From Shinella daejeonensis (GTDB lineage Bacteria > Pseudomonadota > Alphaproteobacteria > Rhizobiales > Rhizobiaceae), in the NCBI RefSeq assembly GCF_024281235.1, contig NZ_JAHWXY010000002.1:62001-126000 (forward strand): 64,000 nt of DNA, in the 5' to 3' direction. Both the position numbers and the translations under genes were made by a program. The first letter of the stretch is position 1. Every line of letters begins with the position of its first letter. Shown here piece by piece: positions 28,205 to 38,183 of this stretch. Below the pieces are notes generated by a model, which had not been told where the DNA came from, ran no database searches, and was given only the letters and a program-made list of their open reading frames with translations.

Positions 28205-29113
28205 ATGAACGCTCGTAAAAAGCAATCGGGAACGCTTTTCCTGGCGCCTGCGGCCAGCCTGATGCTGGTGCTCAGCATCTTCCCGCTTTTCTACTCTCTG
28301 GCGCTTACGTTTTCGGATATGCGCATTGCCGCCCAGGAGGTCCATTTCGTCGGGCTGGACAACTGGAAACGACTGTTCAGTGACGCCCGTTTCGGCGCGA
28401 CCCTGATCAACACCTTCGTTTTCGTCGTCGTCGGCGTTACCGCGCAGTTTCTGCTGGGGCTCGCTCTCGCCGTGCTGCTGCATCAGGAATTCCGCGGCCG
28501 CCGGTTCTTCCGCATCAGCTTCCTGCTGCCTATGATGATGAGCCCCGTGGCGATCAGCTTCGTCATCGGCAAGCTTCTGTTTTCCGAAGGGGTCGGTCCC
28601 GTCACGCATCTGATGCAGGCGCTCGGCATGGGGCCGCTTCTCTGGTCGCGTAGCGCGCTCGGCAGCACGATGCTGCTGATCGCCATCGACACATGGCAAT
28701 GGGTTCCGCTGTTTATCGTGATCCTGCTGGCGGGTTTGCAAAGCATCGACGGCGAGGTCCAGGAAGCGGCCCGCGTCGACGGCGCTTCGCGCTGGCAGAC
28801 CTTCCGCTATGTCACCCTGCCGCTGCTCATGCCGCTCTGTACGGTCATCATATTGATCCGCAGTCTGGAGGCGTTCAAGATCATCGACATCATCCGCGTC
28901 GTAACGGGTGGCGGGCCGGGGTCCTCGACGGAATCGATCACCACCTACGCCTATACGATGGGTATCAAGAACGGCGAGATCGGTTACGCCACGACCATGG
29001 CCTATGTGCTGCTCATTGCCATGACAATCTATGCAGTCCTGTTTCTCAAGCTGGCGCGACGCGTCAGCAACTGGAAATATTCGGATAACACGCCGAAGGA
29101 GGTGTCGCCGTGA
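28205..29113 (+). CDS. ABC transporter permease (MalF/UgpA type)
   Basis: Inner-membrane subunit of the sugar-type importer, 302 aa with about six helices. The EAA loop that contacts the ATPase is at EAARVDGASRWQTFRYVTLP (about 181-200). The first helix follows a short basic N-terminus. The stop overlaps the next permease's start by 4 nt, the first of five such overlaps in the operon. Confidence 0.94.
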   Translation: MNARKKQSGTLFLAPAASLMLVLSIFPLFYSLALTFSDMRIAAQEVHFVGLDNWKRLFSDARFGATLINTFVFVVVGVTAQFLLGLALAVLLHQEFRGRRFFRISFLLPMMMSPVAISFVIGKLLFSEGVGPVTHLMQALGMGPLLWSRSALGSTMLLIAIDTWQWVPLFIVILLAGLQSIDGEVQEAARVDGASRWQTFRYVTLPLLMPLCTVIILIRSLEAFKIIDIIRVVTGGGPGSSTESITTYAYTMGIKNGEIGYATTMAYVLLIAMTIYAVLFLKLARRVSNWKYSDNTPKEVSP

Positions 29114-30000
29114 ACATTTCCACTTTGTCGCGACGTTCTTCGGTGATGCGAGGCCTGAAGCGTCGATCCGGGCGGGTGGCGCTGTATGGCGCCCTGGCAT
29201 TCTGGACGGCCGTGGTCTACCTGCCGCTCTACTGGGTCCTCATCACCTCGTTCAAGGCGCCGGTGGCGGTCGCTCAGGGGACGATGCTGCCATGGATCGA
29301 TTTCCAGCCCACGCTTGCAGCATGGAAGGCGCTGTTCACCGGCATTCAAAGTACTGCGCTCATTCGTGCCTATCTCAACAGTATCCTGGTGAGCGTGGGC
29401 AGCGCGCTGATCACGACCTTTATCGGTGCGATGGCCGGCTATGGACTCAACCGGTTCACCTACAAGATCGGGCCGATGCACAATGACGACATCGCCTTCT
29501 GGTTCGTATCGCAGCGCATGCTGCCGCCGGTTGCGGTGGTGCTGGCCTATTTCCTTCTCTATCAGAACCTCGGACTGCTCGACACCCGCTTCGGGCTGGG
29601 GCTTGCCTATGTCGGATTCAACCTGCCTCTGGTGGTGTGGATCATGCGCGATTTCTTTTCGCAGATCCCCAAGGACATCGAGGAAAGCGCGGCGCTCGAC
29701 GGGGCCTCACCCTGGTTGATCTACTGGAAGATCGCGCTACCGCTGGCGATGCCCGGTCTGGCCGCCGCCTTCTTGCTGTCGCTGGTCTTCAGCTTCAATG
29801 AATATCTGTTCGCCCTTATCCTGACGACGCAGAAGGCCGGAACCTTCCCGATCATGCTGGCGTCGCAGGTTACCGGAGACAGCATTCGCTTCTGGATTCT
29901 CTCGGCGCTGGCGCTCATGAACATCATCCCGGCCGCCGCCGTCATGATACTTCTCGAGAAATTCATGCGTCGCGGCCTTCTGGTAGGATCGGTCAAATGA
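29110..30000 (+). CDS. ABC transporter permease (MalG/UgpE type)
   Basis: Second membrane subunit, 296 aa with about six helices. The EAA-type loop is SAALDGASPWLIYWKIALPL (about 195-214). The start is GTG at 29110, inside a GTGA overlap with the first permease. The C-terminus keeps the MalG-like pattern ending near KFMRRGLLVGSVK. The next gene, rpiR-type, starts within its stop codon. Confidence 0.94.
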   Translation: MNISTLSRRSSVMRGLKRRSGRVALYGALAFWTAVVYLPLYWVLITSFKAPVAVAQGTMLPWIDFQPTLAAWKALFTGIQSTALIRAYLNSILVSVGSALITTFIGAMAGYGLNRFTYKIGPMHNDDIAFWFVSQRMLPPVAVVLAYFLLYQNLGLLDTRFGLGLAYVGFNLPLVVWIMRDFFSQIPKDIEESAALDGASPWLIYWKIALPLAMPGLAAAFLLSLVFSFNEYLFALILTTQKAGTFPIMLASQVTGDSIRFWILSALALMNIIPAAAVMILLEKFMRRGLLVGSVK

Positions 30001-30884
30001 GCACTTCCACCGCAGACAACAGCCAGCTTGCAGCCGTCTTGCGCATCCGCATGGCGCTGCCGTCCCTGACCGACAAGGAACGGGCCATCGCCAATCACAT
30101 GCTCGACCTCGGCGCGGCGATCAATGGCGTTCCCATCCGTCGCATCGCAGATACGATGGGTGCGTCCGATGCGATGATCGTGAAACTGGCTCAAAAGCTC
30201 GGCTTCAGCGGCTATCGCGAATTGAAGCAGACGCTCGTCAATTACGGGCGCTCTTCGGTTGCCGGACTTCACCGCGAGATCAATCCGGCAGATGACGCGA
30301 AACTCAGCGTCTCGAAAGTCTTCAACACGGCGATCCAGTCGTTGCAGGAGACCTTTTCCGTGCTTGATTACGAGCAACTCGAAGCCGCAGCCAAGGCGAT
30401 AGCGAACGCCAGCCAGCGTGCTTTTTACGGCACCGGCGGCTCCGGCATCGTCGCCGAGGACGCCAGCCACAAATTCCTTCGTATCGGCCTGGTGGCCGTA
30501 CCCTATATCGACGCGCATCTGATGGCGATGTCCAGCGGGCTTTTGAAGAAGGGCGATGTCGCGCTCGGCGTGTCCTATAGCGGCGAAACCCGCATCGTGG
30601 TCGATGCGCTGTCGCGCGCCCGTGACAGCGGTGCGACCGTCATCGCACTGACGAATTTCGCGAACTCCGCCATTACCCGCACGTCGGACATCGTGCTGCA
30701 CACCACGGCGCGGGGTTCGGCGCTGAACAATGAGAGCGTCGCGGCACGTATCGCCCAGCTTTGCCTGATCGACGCGCTGTTCGTGCGCGTCGTGCAGGGC
30801 GACTATGCCCGCTCGATGTCCTCTCTCAGCCGCACCATGTCGTCCATCGACCTGTTCCGCCTCAACCAGCCGAGTCCCAGATGA
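29997..30884 (+). CDS. RpiR-family transcriptional regulator
   Basis: The N-terminal helix-turn-helix (about 15-90) includes LTDKERAIANHML and GASDAMIVKLAQKLGFSGYRELK. The C-terminal SIS domain (about 125-270) has YGTGGSGIVAEDASHKF and GVSYSGETRIVVDAL and should bind a phosphosugar. Placement between permease and kinase genes, with 4-nt overlaps on both sides, indicates it senses the pathway intermediate and controls this operon. The product is 295 aa. Confidence 0.94.
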   Translation: MSTSTADNSQLAAVLRIRMALPSLTDKERAIANHMLDLGAAINGVPIRRIADTMGASDAMIVKLAQKLGFSGYRELKQTLVNYGRSSVAGLHREINPADDAKLSVSKVFNTAIQSLQETFSVLDYEQLEAAAKAIANASQRAFYGTGGSGIVAEDASHKFLRIGLVAVPYIDAHLMAMSSGLLKKGDVALGVSYSGETRIVVDALSRARDSGATVIALTNFANSAITRTSDIVLHTTARGSALNNESVAARIAQLCLIDALFVRVVQGDYARSMSSLSRTMSSIDLFRLNQPSPR

Positions 30885-31831
30885 AATACACCTCTCCATT
30901 CGATGTCGTGGTCGTTGGCAGCGCGCATATGGATGTCATCGTCCATATGTCGCGGCGGCCCGTGTCCGGTGAAACGGTCGCGGCGCGCTCCTGGCTGTTG
31001 CAGGTGGGCGGGAAGGGCGCCAATCAGGCGCTTCAGGCCTCCACGCAAGGCGCACGCGTCGCGATGGTCGGCAGGATCGGCGCCGACCAGTTCGGGACGA
31101 TCATTGCCGACGGGTTGGCGGCCGCCGGTGTCGATACCGGCCATCTGACCGTCGATGCGGGAAACTCCAGCGGTATGGGCATCGCGATGATCGGCGCCGA
31201 CGGCGTGCCCGAAGGCATTACCGTTGGCGGCGTCAATGGCATGATCGGCTCTGCGGATATCGACGGGGCGGAAAGTATCTTTGCCGGCGCGCACTGTCTC
31301 TTGCTGCAACAGGAGATCGCTCCGCAGGCCAATATCGCAGCTGCGCATATGGCGCGCCGCCACGGCGTCCGCGTCATTCTCAATGCCGCGCCGGCCAGCC
31401 CGCTGGATCCGGCGCTGAACGGCAATATCGATATTATCGTCGTTAACGAAATCGAGGCGGCGATGATGAGCGGTCTGGCGGACGTGACGGATGTCGCAAC
31501 GGCCGTTGCTGCCGCCGAAAGGCTTTCACACTCGGTTCCAACCGTGCTGGTCACGCTCGGCGGCAACGGTGTCGTCGTGCTGCAACAACGTGCTGCGCCC
31601 GTACACATTCCGGGGCACGCAGTTGCGGTTGTCGATGCGCTGGGTGCTGGAGATTCCTTCATCGGCGGACTGGCGGCACGTCTTTCACGCGGTGACGACA
31701 TGATTTCCGCGACCCGCTATGCCAACGCCACCGGTGCGCTTGCCGTCAGCCAGCCGGGCCTGACCGGTGATCATCTCGCGCCTGAGCGGGTGCTGGCGTT
31801 TCTCGCTGCCGCCCGGGAGAACGGGCATTGA
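30881..31831 (+). CDS. Ribokinase-like PfkB-family carbohydrate kinase
   Basis: Cytoplasmic kinase that would phosphorylate the imported sugar or nucleoside. PfkB signatures are present: the ribokinase-type LQVGGKGANQALQAS (about 40-55) and the catalytic segment VDALGAGDSFIGGLAARLS (about 253-271). The product is 316 aa. The ATG at 30881 overlaps the RpiR stop. Closest to ribokinase by motif, but adenosine and other riboside kinases share it. Confidence 0.92.
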   Translation: MKYTSPFDVVVVGSAHMDVIVHMSRRPVSGETVAARSWLLQVGGKGANQALQASTQGARVAMVGRIGADQFGTIIADGLAAAGVDTGHLTVDAGNSSGMGIAMIGADGVPEGITVGGVNGMIGSADIDGAESIFAGAHCLLLQQEIAPQANIAAAHMARRHGVRVILNAAPASPLDPALNGNIDIIVVNEIEAAMMSGLADVTDVATAVAAAERLSHSVPTVLVTLGGNGVVVLQQRAAPVHIPGHAVAVVDALGAGDSFIGGLAARLSRGDDMISATRYANATGALAVSQPGLTGDHLAPERVLAFLAAARENGH

Positions 31832-33276
31832 CGGAGACCCTGGAGCCGGCGACGACCGGACGCGACCTCACGACGCTGAGCATCGTCGAAGCCAGCGCGC
31901 GCCTGGCGTCCGGAAGCCTGTCGGCGGTCGATCTTGCCACAGCCTTTTTGGCGCGGATCGATGCGGTCGACCCGCAGGTCAACGCCTTCGTGACGGTGAC
32001 CGCGGAACGTGCCCTGAAAGAGGCGCGGGACGCCGACAACCGCCTGGGGGAGGGGACCGGTTGCCGGCTTTCCGGTATTCCCGTCGCCGTAAAGGATTCG
32101 CTCGAAACCCGGAACATCCGCACCACGGCGGGCTCTATACAACTGGCCGGCCATTTCCCCGTTCAGGATGCCGCCGTCGTGGAACGCCTTGGCGAAGCGG
32201 TGCTTCTTGGAAAGCTGAACCTGCACGAATGGCAGTGGGGGACGACCTCGGCCAATCCCTTTTTCGGCATCTGTCGCAATCCCTGGGACGTCGAACGGGT
32301 TCCCGGTGGATCGTCGGGCGGATCGGGCGCAGCGCTGGCCGCGGATCTGTGCATGGGGGCGATCGGTTCCGACACGGGCGGCTCGATCCGCATTCCGGCA
32401 TCATTCTGCGGTATTGTCGGGCTGAAACCTACGGCCGGCAGGATCAGCCTGCGGGGCGCGATCCCGCTCAGCCCGACACTCGACACGCTCGGACCGATGG
32501 CGCGCACCGTTTCAGATGTCGCGCTGATGCTCGCGGCTATCGCCGGTCACGATCCGGCCGATCCGCATTCGGCCGACCAGCCGGTGGATGACTATGTCGG
32601 CGGGATTAATCGGGATATTGCCGGCTGGACGATCGGCGTGCTGCCGGACACGGCGCTTGAGGGCTGTGAGCCGGAGGTGCGTGCGGCGATTGCCGCCGCC
32701 GGCCGGGTCTTTGAGCAAGCGGGCGCACGGTTGGTCGAAACCGACATGGACCTGTTCGAGGAAGGGCGATCGCTGAACCGGACGATCGCCGCCTATGAGA
32801 CCCTGCAAATCCTGCGGCCGAGAATGGCGGTCGGGACGAATCGTTTCGGCCCGGACATTCGCCAGCGGCTGGCCGAGGCGGAAACGATCGATTTCGCCGA
32901 TTATCAGGCGGCGCTGGAGCGACGGCCGGATATAATTCATCGGCTCGGCCGGCACCTCGGCGATTGCCGGATCTTGCTCGCGCCTTCGACCCCGGTCGTC
33001 GCGCCGCGTGCGGGCGCGTCGGAAACTACTCTCGGGGCACCGATTTCTCTCTACTTGCAGCTGTGCAATGTGACGGGCTTTCCCGCGCTCTCGCTGCCCT
33101 GCGGCTTTTCGACGGAAGGGCTGCCGATTGGCGCGCAGCTTATTGCCCGCCCCTGGCAGGAAGCGACCCTTTTGCGCGCTGCCCGCGCTTACGAGCGGCT
33201 GACCCCTTGGCACATGAGAAAGCCACGGCTTTCAGGTGCTTCCGAACCCGCGATTTCAGACGGAGCTTTACAGTGA
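31828..33276 (+). CDS. Amidase-signature family hydrolase
   Basis: Ser-cisSer-Lys amidohydrolase. The Lys is in IPVAVKDS (about 86-93), the cis-Ser in GGSSGGSGAA (about 157-166) and the nucleophile in GSDTGGSIRIPAS (about 176-188). The product is 482 aa. It starts with TTG at 31828, overlapping the kinase stop as TTGA, and ends in a GTGA overlap with the isomerase gene. GatA is unlikely because gatB and gatC are absent; it probably cuts an amide in the imported compound or its product. Confidence 0.92.
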   Translation: MTETLEPATTGRDLTTLSIVEASARLASGSLSAVDLATAFLARIDAVDPQVNAFVTVTAERALKEARDADNRLGEGTGCRLSGIPVAVKDSLETRNIRTTAGSIQLAGHFPVQDAAVVERLGEAVLLGKLNLHEWQWGTTSANPFFGICRNPWDVERVPGGSSGGSGAALAADLCMGAIGSDTGGSIRIPASFCGIVGLKPTAGRISLRGAIPLSPTLDTLGPMARTVSDVALMLAAIAGHDPADPHSADQPVDDYVGGINRDIAGWTIGVLPDTALEGCEPEVRAAIAAAGRVFEQAGARLVETDMDLFEEGRSLNRTIAAYETLQILRPRMAVGTNRFGPDIRQRLAEAETIDFADYQAALERRPDIIHRLGRHLGDCRILLAPSTPVVAPRAGASETTLGAPISLYLQLCNVTGFPALSLPCGFSTEGLPIGAQLIARPWQEATLLRAARAYERLTPWHMRKPRLSGASEPAISDGALQ

Positions 33277-33761
33277 GACTTATTCTCGGTGCCGACCATG
33301 CCGGTTACCAGCTTTTGGATGTTTTGCGCCCGATGGTGGCTGATATGGCGGAGGTCGTCGCGACCATCGGCGCCACCAGCTCCGAGGACACAGTCGATTA
33401 TCCCGACATTGCCATTGATGTCGCGAAAGGCCTGCGGGCGGGAACCGCAGACCGCGCCATCATCATTTGCGGCAGCGGCGTGGGCGCCGTCATGGCCTGC
33501 AACAAGCAGGCGGGCCTTTATGCGGGTCTTTGTCATGACACCTACAGCGCGCGGCAGGGCGTGCAGCACGACAATATGAACGTCGTCTGCCTCGGTGCGC
33601 GCATCATCGGCGTGGAAGCCGCGCGCGACGTGATCCGCGCATTCCTCGGCGCCACTTTCGGCAATGAGGAACGCCATCTCCGCCGCATCCGCAAGATGCA
33701 GGAAATGGAATCCTGGAACATCGGACCCAACAGCCGGAATCCCGGCCATCGTCATGCCTGA
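33273..33761 (+). CDS. RpiB/LacAB-family sugar-phosphate isomerase
   Basis: 162-aa isomerase of the ribose-5-phosphate isomerase B type. GADHAGYQL at the N-terminus, DYPDIA, the active-site loop ICGSGVGAVMACNKQAGLYAG and DTYSARQGVQHDNMNVVCLGAR are all present, including the catalytic Cys. The GTG start overlaps the amidase stop. A second pathway-specific RpiB beside a ribokinase-like enzyme points to ribose or another pentose or hexose phosphate as intermediate. Confidence 0.92.
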   Translation: MRLILGADHAGYQLLDVLRPMVADMAEVVATIGATSSEDTVDYPDIAIDVAKGLRAGTADRAIIICGSGVGAVMACNKQAGLYAGLCHDTYSARQGVQHDNMNVVCLGARIIGVEAARDVIRAFLGATFGNEERHLRRIRKMQEMESWNIGPNSRNPGHRHA

Positions 33762-33806
33762 CCGCCCCTGGCTGTCGAGCGGATCATCGTGAAAAGGAAC
33801 AGGACA

Positions 33807-34880
33807 ATGCATCTGGTCGAGATCCAGAACGTCAAGAAGATGTTTGGTCAAATGACCATCTTGCGCGACATCTGCCTCAATATCGAAGACGGAGAATTCG
33901 TCGTGCTAATTGGTCCTTCGGGCTGCGGCAAGTCGACATTGTTGCGCATCATCGCCGGTCTGGAGGAACTGTCCGGCGGGGATATTCGTATCCGTGGCCG
34001 TTCGATGGTCGACGTTTCGGCGAAAGATCGCGATATCGCGATGGTGTTCCAGAATTACGCCCTCTATCCGCATATGACGGTACGGGAAAACATGAGCTTC
34101 GCGCTCACGCTGAAAAAAGCACCCCAGTCTGAAATCACCGAGCGCGTCGACAATGCAGCGGGGATTTTGGGGATTACCCCGTTGCTCGACCGCTATCCGA
34201 GGCAACTTTCCGGGGGGCAGAGGCAGCGCGTGGCGATGGGGCGCGCGATCGTTCGCGATCCGGCTGTGTTCCTCTTCGACGAGCCTCTGTCCAACCTTGA
34301 CGCGCAGCTTCGTGTGACGATGCGCACCGAGATCCGCCGGCTTCATCAACGCCTCGGCACCACGATGATCTATGTCACGCATGACCAGATCGAGGCCATG
34401 ACCATGGCTGATCGGATCGTGGTTATGAACGGTGGCAATATCGAACAGGTGGGAACGCCGCTGGAGTTATACGACCGTCCGGCGAACCGCTTCGTGGCAG
34501 GCTTTATCGGCTCGCCGGGCATGAATTTTCTCGAAGGGCGCATCAAAATCGGCGCGAGGCCCACGTTTGTCGGCAAGCAAGGAGTGGAGCTTCCGCTGCC
34601 AGCCGGCGCGTTGCAGGACATCGGCGACGGCCGCCCGGTCGTCTATGGCATCCGACCCGAGCACCTGGCTCTCGACCCAGCGGGTGAAACGATGGCGGAA
34701 GTCTCGATCGTTGAACCCACGGGAGCGGAGACGCAGATTTTCGCCAATGTCGGAGGCCACGAGATTCTCGCTCTGGCGCGTGAGCGCACACAGATCAAGC
34801 CGGGCGATCGGGTCCGGTTTTCGCCGGTTGCCGCTGCCGCGCATCTGTTCGACGCCGGCAGCGGCCTCAGGATCACTTGA
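33807..34880 (+). CDS. ABC transporter ATP-binding protein (MsmK/UgpC type)
   Basis: ATPase of the same importer, 357 aa. Walker [10 protein letters not shown] (about 37-45), the signature LSGGQRQRV, Walker [12 protein letters not shown] and the H-loop YVTHD are intact, and the C-terminal TOBE/OB region (about 240-357) marks the sugar-importer class. ATG at 33807 is preferred over GTG at 33789 because of the AGGA just upstream. It ends the operon and abuts the IS256 relic. Confidence 0.94.
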   Translation: MHLVEIQNVKKMFGQMTILRDICLNIEDGEFVVLIGPSGCGKSTLLRIIAGLEELSGGDIRIRGRSMVDVSAKDRDIAMVFQNYALYPHMTVRENMSFALTLKKAPQSEITERVDNAAGILGITPLLDRYPRQLSGGQRQRVAMGRAIVRDPAVFLFDEPLSNLDAQLRVTMRTEIRRLHQRLGTTMIYVTHDQIEAMTMADRIVVMNGGNIEQVGTPLELYDRPANRFVAGFIGSPGMNFLEGRIKIGARPTFVGKQGVELPLPAGALQDIGDGRPVVYGIRPEHLALDPAGETMAEVSIVEPTGAETQIFANVGGHEILALARERTQIKPGDRVRFSPVAAAAHLFDAGSGLRIT

Positions 34881-35703
34881 GAGAGCCATCGATCGGCCAA
34901 GGGTTCCGCCCGGAATGACGCGGCCGGGCGTTATCCTTACATCGCCTGAAACCAAGTCCGGTTTTTAAGAACGACGGGAACCCCGAAACCGTCGTCGGCG
35001 CCGCCATAACGGAGAAATTTTCAACAAGCCAAAAAGTTCCATAATGCATATTACGCGATCTTTGCTTGTAGCCGCAAAGCCGATCGCCGGATATTTCTTC
35101 GCCCTCGAAGGCGGCCAGAGCCTCTTCGGCAGTAACGGCATCGACGGCCCGGTAGATGCCTTTGAGCGCGGAGGCGACCGCCTTTCGGTCTTTCCAGGAG
35201 ACAAAGTCGAGGCTGTGGCGCAGCAGATGAACGATGCACGACTGGACCGTGGCTTTGGGAAAGACGGCCGTGATGGCCTCAGGGAAGGCCTTCAACCCGC
35301 CGACGACAGCCAGCAGAACGTCCTCGACGCCGCGGTTCTTCAGTTCGTTCATCACCCGCAGCCAGAACCTGGCGCCCTCGTTCTGCTCGATCCACAGGCC
35401 GAGGATTTCCTTGGTGCCACCAGCGCGAACGCCCAGGGCGATGTGCACGGCCTTGTTGCGCACCAGTCCCTCGTCGCGGACCTTGACCCGCAGCGCATCG
35501 AAGAACACCGAGGGGTAGACGGCATCCAGCGGTCGCCCCGGCCAGGCCGCGACCTCTTCAAGAACAGCATCCGTCATCGTCGAGATCAGGTCCGGCGAAG
35601 CCTCGATGCCAAAAAGCTCGCGCAAATGACCGACGATCTCGCGCGTACTCATGCCGCAGGCATACATCGCGATCACTCGGCCAACCCCTCGATGATCGGG
35701 CAC
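34873..35703 (-). mobile_element. IS256-family transposase relic (truncated at both ends, frameshifted)
   Basis: An open frame of 276 codons encodes the middle of an IS256 transposase: AMYACGMSTREIVGHL, VFFDALRVKVRDEG, KNRGVEDVLLAVVGGLKAFPEAI and HLLRHSLDFVSWKDRK. The N-terminal third is missing, a frameshift near 35075-35085 moves the expected KKYPAIG into another frame, and the rest of the C-terminus is absent. The second catalytic Asp position reads GGLKAF where DGLKGF is usual. The final 60 or so codons have no family similarity, and the last few overlap the ABC ATPase end. 35704-35838 shows nothing recognisable. No terminal inverted repeats were found. Confidence 0.85.
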
Positions 35704-35838
35704 CCGTTCTCGCTTTGGCTTCTCCCATGATCCTCGCGTCGGTCAGGTCGCGTTCTTCATATGGAAGTTCTGACACCTCCAGCCAACGCTTGGGCCAAGC
35801 CCCGGCGACGAGCAAATGTGGCCGCAGCTTGAAATGCG

Positions 35839-36567
35839 CTAATGCACGTGCTGGAGGAAGTCGCGCAGCCGCGGATTTTCCGAATGATCAAGCAGTTGTG
35901 CCGGATCGCCGTCCACTGAGATCTTGCCGCCTTCCATGAAGATCAGCCTTGTGCCGACCTTGCGGGCGAAACTCATTTCATGGGTGACCACGATCATGGT
36001 CATTCCCTCTTCCGCCAGTTGCTGCATGACGCGAAGGACTTCATGGCGCAGTTCCGGATCGAGCGCTGACGTCGGTTCATCGAACAGCATCAGCTTCGGC
36101 TTGACCGCCAGGGCGCGAGCAATGGCGACACGCTGCTGCTGGCCGCCTGAAAGTTCCGACGGATAGTGATGGCCGCGTTCGGCGAGGCCCACCTTGGCGA
36201 GCAGCTCGCGCGCCTGTTCCTCCGCTTCCCTCCTGCCGAGGCCCCTCACCTTCCGGGAGCCGAACGAAACGTTGCCGAGCGCGGTCATCTGCGGAAACAG
36301 ATTGAACTGCTGGAAGACCATGCCGGCTTCCTGCCGGATCATGCGCACCCTGGAGCGGCCTTCCTTCACGCTGATGCCATCGACGACCAGGTCGCCTCCG
36401 TCGATCGTCTCCAGCGCGTTGATGCAGCGAAGAAGCGTGGATTTGCCGGAGCCGGACGGGCCAATCAGGACGACCACCTCGCCCGCCTCGACCTTGAGGT
36501 CCACGTCCTTGAGGACGGTGATCGAACCGAAAGCCTTGGTGACGGATTTGAATTCGACCATGCTCAT
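35839..36567 (-). CDS. Polar amino-acid ABC transporter ATP-binding protein
   Basis: GlnQ/HisP-type ATPase of 242 aa. Walker [10 protein letters not shown] (about 36-44), the Q-loop VFQQFNLFP, signature LSGGQQQR, Walker [14 protein letters not shown] and the H-loop VVTHEM are all intact. The ATG at 36567 overlaps the permease stop by 4 nt; the open frame upstream is only antisense-like readthrough. With the permease and binding protein it forms a compact importer beside the diaminopropionate-lyase genes. Confidence 0.95.
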   Translation of the reverse strand: MSMVEFKSVTKAFGSITVLKDVDLKVEAGEVVVLIGPSGSGKSTLLRCINALETIDGGDLVVDGISVKEGRSRVRMIRQEAGMVFQQFNLFPQMTALGNVSFGSRKVRGLGRREAEEQARELLAKVGLAERGHHYPSELSGGQQQRVAIARALAVKPKLMLFDEPTSALDPELRHEVLRVMQQLAEEGMTMIVVTHEMSFARKVGTRLIFMEGGKISVDGDPAQLLDHSENPRLRDFLQHVH

Positions 36568-37220
36568 AGGATCCGCATCCTTTTCTCGGTAACGCGCAAA
36601 ACCAACGTCATCACGCCGGTCATGACCAGGTAGAGGATCGCGACCGCAGACCAGACTTCGACTGCCCGGAACGTCGTCGACATGATGTCCTGCCCCTGGC
36701 GCGTCAGTTCGGCGACGCCGATGACGATGAAGAGGGACGTATCCTTGAGACTGATGATGAACTGATTGCCGAGCGGCGGAATCATCCGCCGAAAAGCCAG
36801 CGGGCCGATGATATAGAACAGGACCTTCCATGTGGGCAGACCGAGCGCAAGGCCGGCTTCCCGCAGACCCTTGTTCACCGAAAGCAGTGCGCCACGCACG
36901 ATCTCGGCGATATAGGCGCCGGCATTGATCATGATCGCAGTGATTGCCGCCGACAGCGGATCAACCCGGATGTTCGCCAGCATGGGCAGGGCGAAGTAGA
37001 TGAACATCACCTGGACCAGCATCGGCGTGCCGCGGATGAGCTCGATATAGGCAAGCGCGATCGCGTTGAGAATCACGCCGCCATAGGCGCGCATGGTCCC
37101 CGCGACGACGCCGAGGATCATACCGCCCGCAAGCCCCACCAGCGTGATAAGGATCGTCACGCGCGCGCCGGAAAGCAAAGTCGGCATCGCATCGGCGATG
37201 ACGGACCAGTCGAACTCCAT
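36564..37220 (-). CDS. Polar amino-acid ABC transporter permease (HisMQ type)
   Basis: 218-aa membrane subunit with about five helices. The HisMQ-type EAA loop is [21 protein letters not shown] (about 126-145), and [23 protein letters not shown] in the middle is typical of this class. A single permease gene implies a homodimeric channel. It follows the binding-protein gene after a strong stem-loop and overlaps the ATPase gene. Confidence 0.95.
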   Translation of the reverse strand: MEFDWSVIADAMPTLLSGARVTILITLVGLAGGMILGVVAGTMRAYGGVILNAIALAYIELIRGTPMLVQVMFIYFALPMLANIRVDPLSAAITAIMINAGAYIAEIVRGALLSVNKGLREAGLALGLPTWKVLFYIIGPLAFRRMIPPLGNQFIISLKDTSLFIVIGVAELTRQGQDIMSTTFRAVEVWSAVAILYLVMTGVMTLVLRVTEKRMRIL

Positions 37221-37261
37221 GTTCCTCCTCCGTCTTCTGCTGTGTTTGTTGTTTGTTCACA

Positions 37262-37290
37262 GCTCGCGGGCTCCACGGGAGCCCGCGAGC
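37262..37290 (-). terminator. Intercistronic stem-loop between binding-protein and permease genes
   Basis: GCTCGCGGGCTCC and GGAGCCCGCGAGC form a perfect 13-bp stem with a 3-nt loop and no T-run. It lies just after the binding-protein stop, so it probably partially terminates or stabilises that message. Confidence 0.75.
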
Positions 37291-37296
37291 GACCCG

Positions 37297-38046
37297 TCAG
37301 TTAGCGGGAGGGTCGGCGTCGAACCATTTGCGGTAGATCGCGGCGTAGCTGCCATCGGCCTTGATTTTCGCCAGCGAAGCGTTGACGCGCTCGCGAAGGT
37401 CGCTCCCCTTGGGGAAGGCGATGCCGTAATCTTCGGCCTGCATCGCATCGCCGACGCCCTTGACGCGGCCTTCGCCGTTCATCTTGATGAAGTAGAGGAC
37501 GTTCGGCTTGTCCTGAAGCGAGGCGTCGGCCCGGCCGCTCATCACTTCGAGATAGGCGTTTTCGCCATTCGGGAAAAGACGCAGTTCCGCGTTCGGGAAA
37601 TGCTCCTTCGCATAGGCCTGCCCGGTGGTGCCGGTCTTGACCGCGATCACCTTGCCATCCATGTCGTCGCCGCCGGTCAGCTCGCTGTCGGCCGGCACCA
37701 TGAACAGGAAGTCGCTTTCATAATAGCCGTCGGAGAAGTCGACGACCTTGGCGCGCGTCTCGTTGATGGTCATCGCCGCGATGGATGCCTGCACCTGCCC
37801 GGTCTGCAAGGCCGGAATGATGCCGTTGAAATCCATCGCCTGCAGCGTGTAGGTCAAGCCGGCATCCTTGGCGATCGCATCCCAGACGTCGATATCGAAC
37901 CCGGCCATCACGTCACCTTCCTTGAAGTGGAAGGGCACGAAGCCGGAACCTGTCGCAACGATGATGTCTTCGGCATAGGCGCTGCCCGAAAGCAGCCCGG
38001 CCGCCAGACAGGCCGCGCCGAGCATTTTTCTGATTGATATCGCCAT
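37297..38046 (-). CDS. Amino-acid ABC transporter substrate-binding protein (GlnH/family 3)
   Basis: Periplasmic binding protein of 249 aa. A signal peptide (ending GSAYAE) leads into a family-3 fold with DIIVATGSGFVPFHFKEGDVMAGFDIDVW at the start of the mature part. GQVQASIAAMTINETRAKVVDFSDGYY is the class-typical hinge region. The ATG at 38046 is preferred over one at 38115, which adds a hydrophilic stretch. Ligand is not known; context points to a diaminopropionate derivative. Confidence 0.93.
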   Translation of the reverse strand: MAISIRKMLGAACLAAGLLSGSAYAEDIIVATGSGFVPFHFKEGDVMAGFDIDVWDAIAKDAGLTYTLQAMDFNGIIPALQTGQVQASIAAMTINETRAKVVDFSDGYYESDFLFMVPADSELTGGDDMDGKVIAVKTGTTGQAYAKEHFPNAELRLFPNGENAYLEVMSGRADASLQDKPNVLYFIKMNGEGRVKGVGDAMQAEDYGIAFPKGSDLRERVNASLAKIKADGSYAAIYRKWFDADPPAN

Positions 38047-38183
38047 GAATTCTCTCTCCCGTTCTGAATCATGTTTGCCCGAGTGACTTGATGCAGGCCA
38101 TGCAATAATATTCACTGTTACTCGAAAAAGGCGCTCTATTCAGAAGCCGACCGTGCAAGTTTGTTTCGTTATCGAGGAGAAAA

